A DNA stretch of 64,000 nt from Terana coerulea (Eukaryota; Basidiomycota; Agaricomycetes; Polyporales; Phanerochaetaceae). The notes beneath the pieces were generated by a model. It saw only the letters and a list, made by a program, of their open reading frames with translations. It made no database searches and had not been told where the DNA came from. The position numbers and the translations under genes are program-made. Below, in pieces: positions 12,369 through 24,545 of this stretch (position 1 is the stretch's first letter; every line of letters starts with the position of its first letter). Location of the stretch: NCBI GenBank assembly GCA_024811115.1, contig JAKOGH010000656.1, positions 92,108 to 156,107 of the forward strand. Reading direction: 5' to 3'.

Positions 12369-12794
12369 GGTGCAATCTCCCCCGTCTACTTGTATCTTCA
12401 CACCCATCAACGTCGTGCAGCCTAATCCCACAGCCCATTCAAACAGCTTACTCTCAGAGCTACTTCAACAGTTAGACAACTTGAGGAAATAATATTCAGT
12501 ATTATTGAAGATGTCTACCATTACTGCCAACAGCCTATACTAATATACGACGGAACAGAGGCTGGAACATTTCAGAAAGACTCTAATATTTTGAAGTCTC
12601 TTCTGATACGCTTGTACAACAGAAAAGACACACAGCATGGCGTACCGACGCATCATACATCCGGCAGCCCATACACAACAATTTGACTACAGACAGACAT
12701 TCGACAGCCAGGGCAATCATGCATAGCAAGAGTCGGGACGGAACACCGAACCTAGTACAACCACATTCCGACAGGACGCCGCCGCACCTCTTCG
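12369..12794. other. Convergent 3' region between PUS1 and the R3H-SUZ gene
   Basis: These 426 bp lie between two convergent stops. They are AT-richer than the coding sequence on either side, with no open frame I would support. Confidence 0.5.
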
Positions 12795-15700
12795 TCAAGT
12801 TGCTTCGACAGGGGGCGTGACGGGTGTTGGGGATGCACTCAGCACGGGCTCCGTGACGTTGCCTCCCAAAGTCAAACCTGCAACATGATCTGCCAGCGCA
12901 TCCGCTGAGGTCTGGTGGTTGGTGTACTCGGCTGCGGTCAGGTTGCCTCCATTCGCACTTTGCTGGCGACCTGCTTTTGGATTGAACAGCTCAGCATTGC
13001 TCTTCGGCGGTGGACGCTCAAACGTACGATCGGCCTCATCAAGACGAGTCGCGTTCGGACTGGGACCACCATTCCCACCGTTCCCTACAGGCCCAGCACC
13101 GTTGTTGGGATAGTGTACCAGTGCACTCCCAGCTGCAGGTGCATTATTGGCAGGAGGACCCGCCCTCAGCACAGAACGTATATTGGCGGAGTTGGTCCAT
13201 GCTCCTCCAACGACTGGAGTTTTTTTCTCGGGCGCCGCAGAAAGAGGAGGGAAGTCTGTGCCCTGTAATGCTGGGGGTGGCTGTTGGTGACTCCGTTGAT
13301 GGTGCGGTAGGTTGCCGCCCATCCGTGCGGGAGACATCGTGCGGGAGTTGGGGCTAGTGAGATCATGGTTACGGGAGGACAGCGTGGGTTGGGCTTTTCA
13401 GACCGACGGCCCAGTCCGGCCTTGCTGGTAATGGGTGTTTCGAGGATGTTGACGTATATGTTCGTTGTGATGAGGACGATGTAGTGGACGACGACTGCCA
13501 ATCATTAGAATCGAGGGTAATTACGAGGAGGAGGATGACTTACTGCCACAGAAGACGCCTCGTCTCCAGGAGTTCGATTGCCCGTGCTTTGGCTGCCAGA
13601 TGACGTTCTCCGGTTGTTCATCCTGGGGCCAGCGAAATTATTTGTAGGAGGTCCGCCCATACCGATTCCTGGACCGTAGCTCCATGGTTGACGACGTACG
13701 GGCCCAGCGTACCTCCCGTTTCCGTTTATCGAGCCAGGCGCATTGCTGTTCCGTGAGGATGTGCGGCTATAATCCAATGCCTCCTGACCACGCTCGTGCC
13801 TATTCCCTTGAAAATCAGGACCATAGGCACCCTCCTGGTAATACGGACCTTGCAAATGTGGAGGTGGTGGCGGCACCTGGCCGGGCGGTAATGAGTAGTG
13901 AGGCGGAGGATAATATCCAGGCAGGGGTATGGGGGATATTGAGATGGGAAGTACCCCGGATATCCCATGCCACCTTGCAGCTGCGCTTGTTGGGCTCCCG
14001 GAGATGGTGCGTTCTGCGATGGTGGACCCGGAGGACCTGGGAGGGGAGCACTAACGACACCAGGCGAGGTCATTGGAGCGCCAGGCGGCTGTCCAGGAGC
14101 CGAAGGCCATAGGTAGGAGTTAGGTGGATAGGGCATGTTCGTGGGGGGCTGGGCTGGAGGGTACATTGGCTCGCCTGGAGTGACAGGGTCGGAATGGGGG
14201 TGTGATGGAGGATGCTGGGGCGGATACCCGTAAGGCGCATAGTTATAGTACGGCGGGGCAAAAGGCTGACCGGGGGGAGGGGCAGAAGGGTAGCCGTAGT
14301 AGTACTGGATGAACCCGTGCGGAGGGCCTTGAGAACCAAATGACGGATCAAACGAGGGAGCGTTAGGGTCGTATAAACCTGAATAAGGAGACGGAGAAGC
14401 GGCTCTTGATACACGAGAGCTATTCGAACCGCTGGGATGACCGTAGTTGTTGGACCTGAACGATCGTGTGGACGATCCTGCAGAACCGCCGCCGCGACGT
14501 CCATCACGCTTCTCGCGAGTCGCTGGGCCAGACCATTCACTCTCCGTAGCAGCTGAGCTGGCAGAGTCATCAACATCTCCAGCACTGCTCCGACTGGCAG
14601 AGCCGGAACCCGATGTCAAGCTGTGCGTTGAAGAGTTGGCGCTGGCGTCCTTCTCCTTCTCCTTATCTTGAAAATCCATGAAGATTCGAGACCGCGCTTC
14701 GTTATACGCCGCTTCTCGCTCTTGAATTGTCAAATGTCTTTTGCTGGTGGCGTTGCTTCGTCCGCTGATGCTGCCTCCTTCAGACGGTTCGCCGTCAGAG
14801 ACATCACCGTCGTCGCCAGTCACGGAGTCGGGCTGGGAAGCTTGCCTGCGACGATTTTGGTTTGCCCTGCGCATGATTTGGAAAGCAGGCTGGGCGGATT
14901 CTTCAGCAGGGACGAGCTCTGACATCTTGCGAGCAGGACTGTACAAGTCATGAGAAGGCGGACCCAAAGAGACTCCAGACCGAGGCGACTCACATTCGAC
15001 TGTCGGCACGGTGATAGACGTTTATGACCTTCGTGACTGGCTCGGTCTCGGGAGAGAGCTTGTAATAGGCTGAACACCGATGTACCAGCAGTCGCTGGTA
15101 AGATGTCGTCGGCGTCAAGTCGATTCGTGGTCTTGCGGTGTAAAGTGGTCAGAAGAGACTTTCACGTAACATGCACGAGTATGCCACATCCGCGACGATG
15201 ATTAAGGTACGATACGCGTGGTAATATTCGTGCATCGAAAGATACTCACTGCTTGCGTTCTATAATGAGAGTCTCCATCATCTCCCCTAGCTTCAAAACC
15301 CATAGTCTATCCTTGCTTCGCAGAGCTTCCAGGATTTGAGGATCGATCTCCTGGGGGCTGCTGGCTTCGTTTCCCCCTTCTACGATTCCAAAGCTCGGAG
15401 AAAGAGCTTCCGCAGACGAGGTACGCGAGGGCTGAATAAGTGAGATGTCGAGGGATGGTGAGAAGGCCAGGGAGGCAGCGTTCAAAGGCCGTGTCGAAGA
15501 GAGTACTTCGGGTGCGCTAGCGCTGCCTGATAGCTTGCTGGGTTCTGTGGGGCTCCCCGGAGCTGTCTGAGCATTGGTGGAGGGCATTTCCGAAAGAGGC
15601 GCGGATGGCGTCGCAGATGAAGACTGCTCAGATGAGCCCTCTGGATTCGTAGTCGAATAAGTCAAGTGATCTGAAAAGACATACTCATGAGTACGGCCTA

Positions 15701-15838
15701 TTCTAGCATAGCATATATCGCACAGAAACGCAGGAGGTCCCTCTATCCAATGTCCTAGCCTCGCTTGTATCTCGCACTGACTTCACGTGCCCCACACGTT
15801 ACATGCAAGCTCCAAGCACAAAACTCACCAAATGACAT
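12795..15838 (-). CDS. R3H and SUZ domain RNA-binding protein, two apparent frame breaks
   Basis: R3H-SUZ proteins bind single-stranded nucleic acid and associate with mRNA control; the precise role is unknown here. Exons, high to low: 15838-15829 (a 10-nt first exon), 15670-15250, 15131-14994, 14938-13544 and 13494-12795. The R3H core is split across exons 2 and 3 (SKDRLWVLKLGEMME, then SYQRLLVHRCSAYYKL with its R-x3-H). The SUZ segment is EREAAYNEARSRIFMDFQ. A long Tyr/Pro/Gly/Gln-rich stretch, prion-like in composition, follows, then a tail with LQGTDFPPL. Phases fail by one base twice: a C4 run (plus-strand 13924-13927) seems one base short and an A4 run (plus-strand T 13395-13398) one too long. 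With both repaired every exon joins in frame. Confidence 0.85.
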
Positions 15839-16187
15839 CAATGTTCGTCAAGCAAGTATTCCGATGGTGACAGTGAGGGAAAGAGAGGGATTTTGGGTGT
15901 AAGGAGGGGAGGGTACATCAGGTTCGAGGGCAAGTGTCTTTGGGCGCCTGAAGATCATGGGCGCCTTGCAATGCGCCAAGTTTTGGGCCGAGAAATTCAC
16001 TCGACAAATGGTAGTAATCCATCTATTCTACAGGGTATGCCTGGAGCGCAGTAGAAATATGTACACCGCAGATCGTAGTAATGTGCATGCGCAGCAAACA
16101 ACTGCTAGTGAGCAAGGCTTGCCGCAGGATGCACGACCAGATAAATGTTGTAACTCAAGCTGAAATAATTCCGCGGTTAGCATTGAA
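15839..16187. other. Promoter region of the R3H-SUZ gene and 3' end of the transporter gene
   Basis: These 349 bp lie upstream of the R3H-SUZ start and downstream of the transporter stop, both on the minus strand. No gene is seen. Confidence 0.4.
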
Positions 16188-18037
16188 TCAATCTTCCCGA
16201 AGACCGCGGAAGACGTACCAGAAGATGCACACGAGTACACCATACACTGCGAGAGCCAACGCAGCTCTATTCAGACCCTTGACCTCAGGGTCATTCCGCG
16301 TCAACTGCGTGCACAGCCGCAGCATAGTTAGCGACCATAAGATAATCGGAGCGCGCAGCAATCGCACGCACCTTCCAGTAAAAGAGGCCGGGCAGGATGA
16401 ACGATATGGTCGTGGAGCCCGTAGAACCGACGAAAGACAGCACTGTCAAGGCAACACATACGTAAGAATACGCAGCTGTGGACTGCTGAAACACATACCC
16501 AGTTTGAGATCATCTACAAAGTAAGCAATCGTAAAGCCGCTGGCAATGATAGCCACTGTGAGCAGCGTGTGCTTCAGCGGGCTCATGTCCGGACTGCCGC
16601 CGTGTTCGTCTTCTATCTCAATCTCGTCTGGGTCTTCGTCGTTGCCCGACTTCTGCGGGAGCACATGTCCCGCGTGGAATACCTTGTCGAGGCAGTTTCG
16701 GCACGGGTGTACCTGAAGCGGGTACGAGAACATCACCAAAATGGCGATGGCTAGTTGACCGACGGCAATGAATAGCGATGTTGATGGGTACATGGCGATG
16801 ATGTTGGCCTCAACCTATGTATGTATAACAGCTCAAACGTGATAGGTGATCAAAGACACCTGTCGGACCCACCTTTGAGCCGAACGTAAGGTAGCCAAAA
16901 ACAGCTATGATTTCATAGATGAAGGCGGCAGACCCAATTGAAGTGCCGATAACGACATTCATGCGCTTCTGCGTATTGCTGTTGATTTCATTAAAAATAG
17001 GGAAAAGCTACTCGTATTAGCACCTGTAAACGGTAAATACCATATGTGTATCACTCACATTCTGAGCACATGTGTATGCGAAAACCTGCACGGGGAACGT
17101 TGATATGAAGTCTGGTCTGAACTTGATCAGATGAATCTCCCCTCGCGGCGATGTCCCTGGCAACGGGCGGAAGTAGCATACAATCACTACAATCACGAGA
17201 TAGACTGGCAAGAGGGCATTAGAAGTGCGAGTGTGAGGACAGCTGCAGTGCGACTTACAAACAGAAAATAGGGCGATGTAGCTTGTATGCCTCAGGCTGT
17301 GAAGGTTTCGCAGGAACGCAAGGGGTACAAGGATGATCATGAGGATGGATATCCAGGTCTGGCCCGACAGCGCCCAGTCCGGTGGGTTTGTATCCGGAGA
17401 GGTGAGATCATGATATAGCGCGGCAACGACGTTAGGCATGAGTGATTTGACAATGATTAGGTAGCTGGAAAGCGAAGAAAAGAGTCAGCCGGGCCGCTGT
17501 TCAAGTATCCACCACGCACCTGATGGAGACACCGAAGCATTTAATAGCGATAGCAGCGTCGAAGAATACCGCCGCTTTCGGGAAAGTCAATTCTGCTATC
17601 GCGAAGAAGGAAGCACGACGATGTGGTGCCTTCACTGCGCACAGCGACAAAAGGTAGAGTCCAAACGCTGCGACACCTCCGGAGAATGCGCATGTCAACA
17701 TCCCTGGTATGATCCCAGCTGAAGCAAGAGCCTGCAGCACTTGAGCGATGTGTCATTTAGGATGAGGGATGAGAGTTCCAAGCGTACCATGGGAAATGTA
17801 AGCATACCTGTGAACAGAATAGTGAGCATGCCTTCACGCCCCATCTCAGCAGCTTTACTCACCACTACCAATGATCGTGTTTGCCAGATTGCCCACACTA
17901 CTCTGCAGCGTCGCATGACCCTCTCTATTTGGCTGCCTCACAGCAGAGCCGCCCCCTAGCAGAGCTTCATGTTCGTCCGCTTCATGTGGCTCGTTGCCTG
18001 TTCCTCGGTCGTTCGCTACCCCATACGTGTTCGCCAT
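16188..18037 (-). CDS. Vacuolar amino-acid transporter, AVT/SLC38-type (AAAP superfamily)
   Basis: A secondary transporter expected to move neutral amino acids across the vacuolar membrane. Exons, high to low: 18037-17863, 17807-17788 (20 nt), 17731-17520, 17464-17259, 17204-17059, 17007-16873, 16814-16499, 16442-16372 and 16304-16188; all phases agree, 465 residues. A hydrophilic N-terminus with an EALLGG dileucine-like motif precedes the family signature SVGNLANTIIGSGMLTFP in the first helix. About ten or eleven hydrophobic segments follow, with an acidic cytosolic loop (DEDPDEIEIEDE). The family and topology are clear; the substrate and the vacuolar site are inferred from AVT5-7-like relatives. 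The start chosen is the first ATG in frame; GTG codons further up are not credible. Confidence 0.88.
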
Positions 18038-18321
18038 CTCGAAGGCCTCGGCAGACACCGCTGGCTCGCGTCTTCGTCGTACGTCTCCGTAAGGTATTAT
18101 CTTTCAAGCACCTGGGCCAAAGCAGCGGACAGACCGGGAGAACGAGAAGTCTCCACAGAATTGAGAACGAGCTGGGAAGTGAAAGTGAGTTTGAGGCGCT
18201 TAGTTCCCACCTTCCCGCATGCTCTGCGATTACCTAATACGCGTGGCGGTGTTTGCCTGTGTTTAATTCTAAAGCCTAAGGTTACCACATTTGGATATGT
18301 CCAACCTCTTCCAGTACCATC
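18038..18321. promoter_or_regulatory. Shared divergent promoter of the AVT-type transporter and RPB4
   Basis: The two start codons face away from each other only 284 bp apart, so the region must serve both genes. I see no clear TATA box for either. Confidence 0.6.
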
Positions 18322-18936
18322 ATGTCCACTCCGCGGCTGCGCCATAGACCGCAGGTCGAGGATGAAGATGCGGCTGCGCTAAAGCTGGGATCTGGTGCGG
18401 TAACTTTGGCTGTAGGATACCCAATAGTTGACGCTCATTGAACGGATAGAATTCAACAACGCCGGCTGCTTGCTCATATCGGAGGTGAAGTACCTTCTCG
18501 AGAACAGGGAGAAGGAACCACCGGACACTGCGTATGTCTATATGTCAGCGAGTGAGATTGCTTCTTAACATGACATAGTGTCTACAACAAGACACTGGAC
18601 TACGTGAAAACATTCGGCAAGTTCAATACCACTGACTCCGCCAGTGCAGTTCGAGAGTAAGTGCTCTTTTTCCTGTATCAGAGCACGTCTCACGTGTGCT
18701 GCGCACCCTAGAACTCTCAGGAGAGAACCCGCTTTGACGCAGTTTGAAACTGCGCAGATAGCCAATCTCTGCCCCGCGGACGCTGAGGAAGCAAAGAGCA
18801 TTGTTCCAAGGTGCGCATATTTGTACTGCGCACGAGCGGCGTCAATGACAGTGCTGGCAGTCTGGTGAAGATCGACGATGATAGGCTGCAAACACTCTTG
18901 GATGAAATTCAGACTATGAGACGGTTCCAGTCGTAA
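18322..18936 (+). CDS. RPB4: RNA polymerase II subunit Rpb4
   Basis: Rpb4 pairs with Rpb7 to form the stalk of RNA polymerase II and links transcription to mRNA fate. It is hidden from simple frame scans because its five exons are all under 100 nt: 18322-18394, 18450-18531, 18579-18656, 18712-18810 and 18861-18936, adding to exactly 136 codons (135 residues). Recognisable are CLLISEVKYLLENR, the helix YNKTLDYVKTFGKF, LTQFETAQIANLCPADAEEA and the C-terminal DDRLQTLLDEIQTMRRF, which together cover the HRDC-like fold of the family. The length fits fungal Rpb4 without the yeast insertion. The promoter is shared with the transporter gene. Confidence 0.93.
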
Positions 18937-19535
18937 GAGGCTACACTGGCACGTATTAGAATCCCACGCTGTATCGCATGACACCCCACACTAGTACGCT
19001 GCATTGGTGCGTAAGCACGGTACTTTGGTTGACAACGATTCCCGAGATGTTACCCTTACTTACTAGCGTTCGAAAGAAATGTGATATCGGTGGCTTTTTG
19101 CATGAGACCAGTTCGTGGATGTGATGTGGTGTAGAACTATCGGAAAATGAGCGAGTAGAGGAATGAGTCCTCCTAGACATCAATTTTATCTACAATACAG
19201 TACAGCATCCTTCCGCGTAGAACAGCACGCCAACCAGGGTTCGGTGAGACAGAACCACAAGCGACGACGCATGTCTACATGTCCGTGATGTAAGTGAGGA
19301 GGGAACGACGAAAGACGAAGCGACTGCATTGAGCTAAATAACACGACGAAGGGGCGATAACAAAGGCGGATTGGAAAGAACTTGTATGTATGCGTGACGA
19401 AAACCAGACTAGATAGATAGCGAGAGCGGACGAGGGAACTGAGTACGTAAGAGACCAAGATAAGAGACATGCCTGCCTGACGTGTCCAGAGGGGGAACGG
19501 AAAGAAGGAAACGGGGATCTAGTAATACAAAACCA
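18937..19535. other. Convergent 3' region after RPB4
   Basis: About 600 bp lie between RPB4 and the convergent Ser-rich gene. Small frames exist on both strands, but none looks coding. Confidence 0.4.
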
Positions 19536-21599
19536 CTACGACGGGCGCCGACTGTGGCTGGGGCGGCGAGCACTCCTCACTTCGTCGCGCGCGCGCATGC
19601 GCTGCTTGCGCAGGTTCACCATCATCTCCTTCGCAACAGGAGAGAGCTCCGACGACGAGGCTGGCGACGGCGGCTCCCCATGGACGAGGTTCGGATGACG
19701 CACGTCGAAGATGGTGCGCAGCGGAACGGAAGGCGGGCTATTCTCCTTATTCTTCACCTCGCGCGAGATCTTTCGATGTTGCTTCCGGGCGGGGACGCGG
19801 CTGCTGTTTTCGCCATCCTCGTGGCTGGCGACGCTGGAGGTATTCGAGGTTACGCGGCGTTTGTGGTGGCGAGAACGGATAGGAGTGGTTGGATCATACG
19901 TCGCAGTGGCTTGCTTGGGAATGCGGGTTCTGGGCAGCGGGGTGGTGGCGGGAGTGGGCAACGCTTTGATGTTGTAGTCATTCGGATGTGTCTTCGACGC
20001 AGCGACGGGTAGAGCCTCCTTGATCGAGGATGTCGACGGCAGAGGACGTGGCCCGCGGGGTATCTTGCTGGGTGTCTGACTTGATACAATGGAGGCGACG
20101 GTGGAGAGGGTAGAGAGGGAGTCGCCGGTGAATTGAGTGCGTGATGCGACTAAAGGTACAGAGGGGGACGTGGGACGCTGGAGAGTTGGAGACTGGGTGG
20201 TGTACAGGAGATTCAAGGTATCCGTAGAGCGGGAGAGAGGATTCAAGATGGGCGTGAGTTTCGTAACAGTGGCGGTGTGTATCTGCGCGGAAGAGGAGGT
20301 AATAGAGGTGTCGCTGGTATCCGGGCTGGAGTTCGACTTGGAACTCAACACGGGGCGGGTAGGAAGGGCATCATCCTTGGGCGGCACAGTAGGGCCTGTC
20401 ATGAGAGGAGGCGTTGAATGCGAACGCTGCAGCTGACTGCGCTGGCGTTCCAAGACACTCTTCCGGCGCTCGGTAAGAAAACCGAAAACTTCGGCGGCGC
20501 GCCGTGGTGTCTTCTCCTCGAGTTCAGGCTCCTCCTGAGCAGGTGATGTCACATCGGGTTCGGTAGCACCACTCAGCTCGACTTCCATTGACGAAATCGT
20601 GGGGTAGTTAGCGGACATATCCTGCGATACGTCCGAAGAGAACGTGAAGTTAGGAAGGAATGGTTTAGTAGAAGGATTGTCGTTAAAATGAGCGTCTTTA
20701 GGAGTTTGTACGGGAGGGGTGGAAGCGAGAGAGTGCGTGCTATCAGTGTGTTCCCTGTGGAGGAATAATGAGTATCAGCATTTCGTGCCATTTGGAAAGT
20801 TGCTTACCCGAGGAATCTTTCCGCCCAGGATATGTCACCTTCTGCAACATTCTCCTCGGACTCGGACACTGGCTCGCCAAGAAGCTGGCGCAGGGTAGAT
20901 CCAGAGCGTTTGACGGGCTGGCGTCCCGGTAGTTCCTCCACTGGAGCAACGTTGTTGGGAGGGGTATTGGAAAACGCCGCAGAGCTAATCCTGCCGTTAT
21001 CGTCGTACATGTTCAGAAGACTCGCCACCGAAGGGTCTTGCCGAAGACGGATTATTCGGCTCTGGTCACGAGGTGTAAATGGCACCCGACGAGGGTCGAT
21101 AGTGCGTTTAGCAAGAGGAGATTCCTCGCCCACGTTCGGTTCATCATGTTGCTCAGCCAGTGGAGGATTGGCATGCGGGAATTCTGTGCGTGACTCCAGC
21201 TTGCGCTCGAGTACCTTCACCGTATACGTCCCACGTCGCTGGACGCTAGCACCACTGTTGACTGACTTCGCTGGTGTTGCTAGCGGTGTATTAGCAACGC
21301 TGTTGATAGGATGAGCTATTGTGCACGTGAATGAGTCACTCTGCTGCATTGATACGTAAGTCGGATGGGCACTCACGAAGAGGCGGTAAGGAGGAATAGT
21401 CCACTTCTGAGACTACCGAGAAATGCGCGGACGAGGAACGTAGCAAACGCGTGGCTTCTCTTTCCGACTGTTGCCAAGAATCGCTACCTGGCACAATCCT
21501 ACCGTTCGAATCGACGGGGGCTTCCTGACGAGCTTGCTGCTGCTTGCGCTTCGACTTCTTGCTACTGAGCGAGGAAAATACGCGCTTCAAAAATCCCAT
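19536..21599 (-). CDS. Uncharacterised Ser/Thr/Pro-rich protein
   Basis: I do not recognise this protein beyond its general look. Exons, high to low: 21599-21377, 21315-20808 and 20739-19536, 644 residues, phases consistent. It opens with the basic segment MGFLKRVFSSLSSKKSKRK, which could be a membrane or nuclear targeting patch. A conserved-looking stretch PSVASLLNMYDDNGRISS follows, then SGSTLRQLLGEPVSESEEN and a long disordered region with many SP/TP sites. Near the C-terminus are KENSPPSVPLRTIFDVRHPN and a basic end. The KEN box and numerous SP/TP sites would fit a cell-cycle-regulated substrate, which is inference only. It shares a 267 bp divergent region with the DUF202 gene. Confidence 0.75.
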
Positions 21600-21866
21600 G
21601 TTGAAAGTCTTGAAGGTTCGTGTAGAGTCGTGGGGGCAGGTATAAGGGCAGAAAGCCCGTCGTGAAGCGTTCGTACGAAAGGAGGGTGGGAGTTGCAGAC
21701 GAAAGCGCAGGACGCGCGCGAAGCGCACAAACTTGAACTTAGGACAAACAACTGACCAAATAATGACCGCGTCTGCCCGCCACGTGGAGCACGCCTCAAA
21801 GCGGAAAGACAACCCAAACCGCACACATCCTTCCCCTCATCTACTTACGGCGTAAATCTGTTCGCA

Positions 21867-22300
21867 ATGCCTCAACTTTGCGAGAATACAGGCAGCGCTG
21901 CTCGGGACTTTGCCATGCTAGAACGGAACCTGCTCAGTCATCTTCGTCTTGCTGCACTTCTCCTCTTGCTGGCAGCGTCAGTTCTGCTGGATGCTCGACT
22001 TCTGTCGTCATCTGACCCTTCCGGTTCGACTCCCCACTCTTCGGGCACTATACCTCTGGCATCAATCGAAGTGGTAGCAGCGGTCACTGCTATCGGGGCC
22101 GGCGTCTGGGAGTATCGCAGGGGGTATAAAGACATGCAGGACATGAAGGGATTTCTCATTGCAACAAAGTGTGTATGTCTAAGAATTCTATCGTCACTCA
22201 CTCTTACAGCCCCCGCAGGCCTCACTTTTATGTTATGGCCACCGTCGCCGTGGTCGTATTTGCAACATGCATCGTACTTATTAGTGACAAGTCGATTTAG
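21867..22300 (+). CDS. DUF202 (YidH-like) small membrane protein
   Basis: Exons 21867-22168 and 22219-22300 give 127 residues. The N-terminal motif ARDFAMLERNLLSHLRLA fits the R-x3-A-x-ERT/N signature of DUF202. A first hydrophobic helix (AALLLLLAASVLL), a second (IEVVAAVTAIGAGVW) before a charged YRRGYKDMQDMKG loop, and a third in exon 2 (VMATVAVVVFATCIVLI) make three membrane segments, the usual family layout. In yeast this domain is found alone and in vacuolar transporter chaperone proteins. The role of this copy is unknown. The frame stays open for 199 codons after its TAG stop (see findings). Confidence 0.75.
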
Positions 22301-22411
22301 TCACCAGTCCACATTGCAACTGCGAGCCGCTTCGGCTATCCGATTGTTGCAGTCGAGACGTCTCTCGCCTCTCCACTTCTTGCACAGCCCGCGCTCACAC
22401 TCCATACGGAC

Positions 22412-22897
22412 ATGGACATCGTCTCTTCCGTCGACATGGCTCGAGGGAATCCCTGCAGCGGAAAGCCGCACGAAGAGGCTGTGGCTGTGGCTTCTGGCGC
22501 ATGCACGCAGAATAAAGCCTATTCGACTCGGGGATGGCCTGCAGTCCTACGGTGCTCTCCTGCTTCTTGCAGAGGGTTCAATACGCCTATCATTCCGCCG
22601 GTCCAATCCTATGAGACAATGCACGCCAAGAAATCGCTCGCTTCTTCCCCTCCCTCGGTACCCTGTTCTTCGTCGATTTCTAAACTTTCGTCACCCGCGG
22701 TTCCCCCATTTCTTGCTTACCCCTTTAATTCCGCGTCGTGCGAGGCGCGCAATGTATCGAGCGTCCGAGTGTTGCGGGCTCCCTCATCCAGCTCTTTAAA
22801 GGAAAGCTACTCGTTCTTGGACCTTGATGACCCCGCAACCGACGTCGAGGAGTCGCGTTCTATGTTTTCATTTCCCCCAGTGCCTCAGCGCCGTTGA
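22412..22897 (+). CDS. Possible hypothetical protein or exon downstream of DUF202
   Basis: This is an open frame in phase with DUF202 exon 2 and separated from it by a single TAG. It is Ser-rich, with SSSSLKESYSFLDLDDP and FSFPPVPQRR near its end. Directly after its stop another frame, one base away, continues with similar composition to about 23000, so a further frame break is possible. I recognise no domain. It could be a separate small gene, a 3' extension or chance. Confidence 0.25.
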   Translation: MDIVSSVDMARGNPCSGKPHEEAVAVASGACTQNKAYSTRGWPAVLRCSPASCRGFNTPIIPPVQSYETMHAKKSLASSPPSVPCSSSISKLSSPAVPPFLAYPFNSASCEARNVSSVRVLRAPSSSSLKESYSFLDLDDPATDVEESRSMFSFPPVPQRR

Positions 22898-23134
22898 TCC
22901 CGCGACTATCCCCTCGGACTCGGTATCATTCCCACGTGGCTGCTTCCGAAGCGCCTTCTAGCTCGAGTTCAGAGAATGCGCAGTTGAAGTATACAGTCTC
23001 TCGTAGGCGCAATGGTAATGTATATTCTTCGCTCTCACTGCTATTTCCCCGGCCATTTACCTTCCCATACAGCCTGCGACTCTAATTTAAGGACACGAAG
23101 CCATAGACGACCCTTTGATGACACCTCTCACGAC

Positions 23135-24282
23135 ATGTCGCTCCCTGTAACACCTCAAGTAGACACCGACAGGGATATACGGGAGACGATCAAGCAGCTT
23201 GAGGAGCTCGCTGACGAATTGAAAGCTATGGATATTGATATCACTCCTCCCCGCCCTCCGACTCGAAGACATGTTAGACCGCCACCTCGACTATCCTCTC
23301 TGCCCTCCTTGGAGCGACCACGCCCCAGGACGATATCTCTTCAACCTCTGCGTCGCGGCTCAGGCTCATCAACGGACTCTGACTCAACCACGCCCACACA
23401 GCCTTTCCCTTCGCGTTCACCATCCGTACGCCGGTCTGAACACGAACTACAAGCTCTCGTCCCGACAATTGTCCTCACCGTTCCATCCATGGAGCAACTG
23501 GCAGAGGCTCGTGGGGCGGAGCGATCACCAAGTCCAACCCCACCCGAAAACGACATGGACGAGGTGCGGTGGGTTGAAGAGTACGGCGACTGGGGAAACT
23601 CAAGCAGCGAATGGATGTATGGCGACGACAGCGACCGCGCATCGACCACTTCAAGTTTGTTCATGCATGGCTCAGATTCCTCCTCCATTTCCACGAGCCC
23701 GCCGAACTCGCCGTCCATTCTCACCCCTCAGGTAAGCAGCAGTGATTGAGTTCAGCGAGTCTTTGGGGCTGATGTTCAAATTATACATAGTCTACGCCCA
23801 TCAAACGCTTCTTCCCCAGCGTGCGCACACGCTCGGGATCGTCGAGCTCGGATAATCCCGACTCGGTCGACATTCCCACCTCCCCGTCGTCGTCGCCCGC
23901 CATGTGGCTACGGCGCGTGATCTCAAAGCCTCTTCTTCGGATGCGGAAGAGTTCCCTCGCTGCTGACACACCGCCGCCGACGCCCGCAACCCCCACGTCC
24001 CCATGGTCTATTCCCGCAGGACTGGTTAGCATTCGCCTGCGTCCATCGTTCGAGTCCCGCCCTTCACTGGAGACCCGTCCCTCACTGGAAACTCGCCCTT
24101 TAGTGGAGGATCGTCCTCTCATGGACGCGGACCCGTTCGCGTTACATGTGCATTTCGCCGACTCGCAGGCGATGGAGTCTGGTGAAGTGTTGCCTGGGTC
24201 GTACTGGTCGGAAAGCTCGGATTCGCTAGCGGTTCGACGAGGAGGTTGGAGCATGGTGAGGCAACTATTCAAACGTCGGTGA
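23135..24282 (+). CDS. Uncharacterised Ser/Pro-rich protein
   Basis: Exons 23135-23731 and 23791-24282, 362 residues. The first ATG giving a sensible start is at 23135; an in-frame start at 23012 would add residues of different composition. A short predicted coiled coil (ETIKQLEELADELKAM) sits near the N-terminus, followed by Pro/Arg-rich and Ser-rich disorder, an acidic-aromatic patch (DEVRWVEEYGDWGN), and in exon 2 a tandem degenerate repeat of SRPSLET-like heptads. It ends with WSMVRQLFKRR. No known domain; function unknown. Confidence 0.7.
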
Positions 24283-24545
24283 ATGGAGCCTGGAGGACAT
24301 TTGTACTTGCGCGGACAATCGCACAGCCTATGCAGTTCCACGGACATGTATGTATCACTTTTGTAGAGTACGGCGGCTGCTGGTAGATGTGTTTCCCATA
24401 TGTCGAGCGACACGGATAGAATGTACGGTCACGATCCCTCACTTCTTGCAACTTTAGTTCTGCTCACCGGGCACAACTGGACCATCATGAATCAGGGACG
24501 AGCACGAGGCTCAAAATTAGGACAAGTTAAAAGAACGCAGATAAA
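24283..24545. other. Convergent 3' spacer
   Basis: This spacer separates the Ser/Pro-rich gene and the convergent protease gene. Nothing else is seen in it. Confidence 0.4.

Noticed and set aside
12155..12438. Minus-strand Ser/Pro-rich frames over the PUS1 3' end
   Set aside because: They arise from the GAG/GAA repeats encoding the acidic PUS1 C-terminus.
22021..24070. tRNA B-box-like words (GGTTCGACTCC, GTTCGAGTCCC)
   Set aside because: They lie inside coding exons and have no matching A box or cloverleaf.
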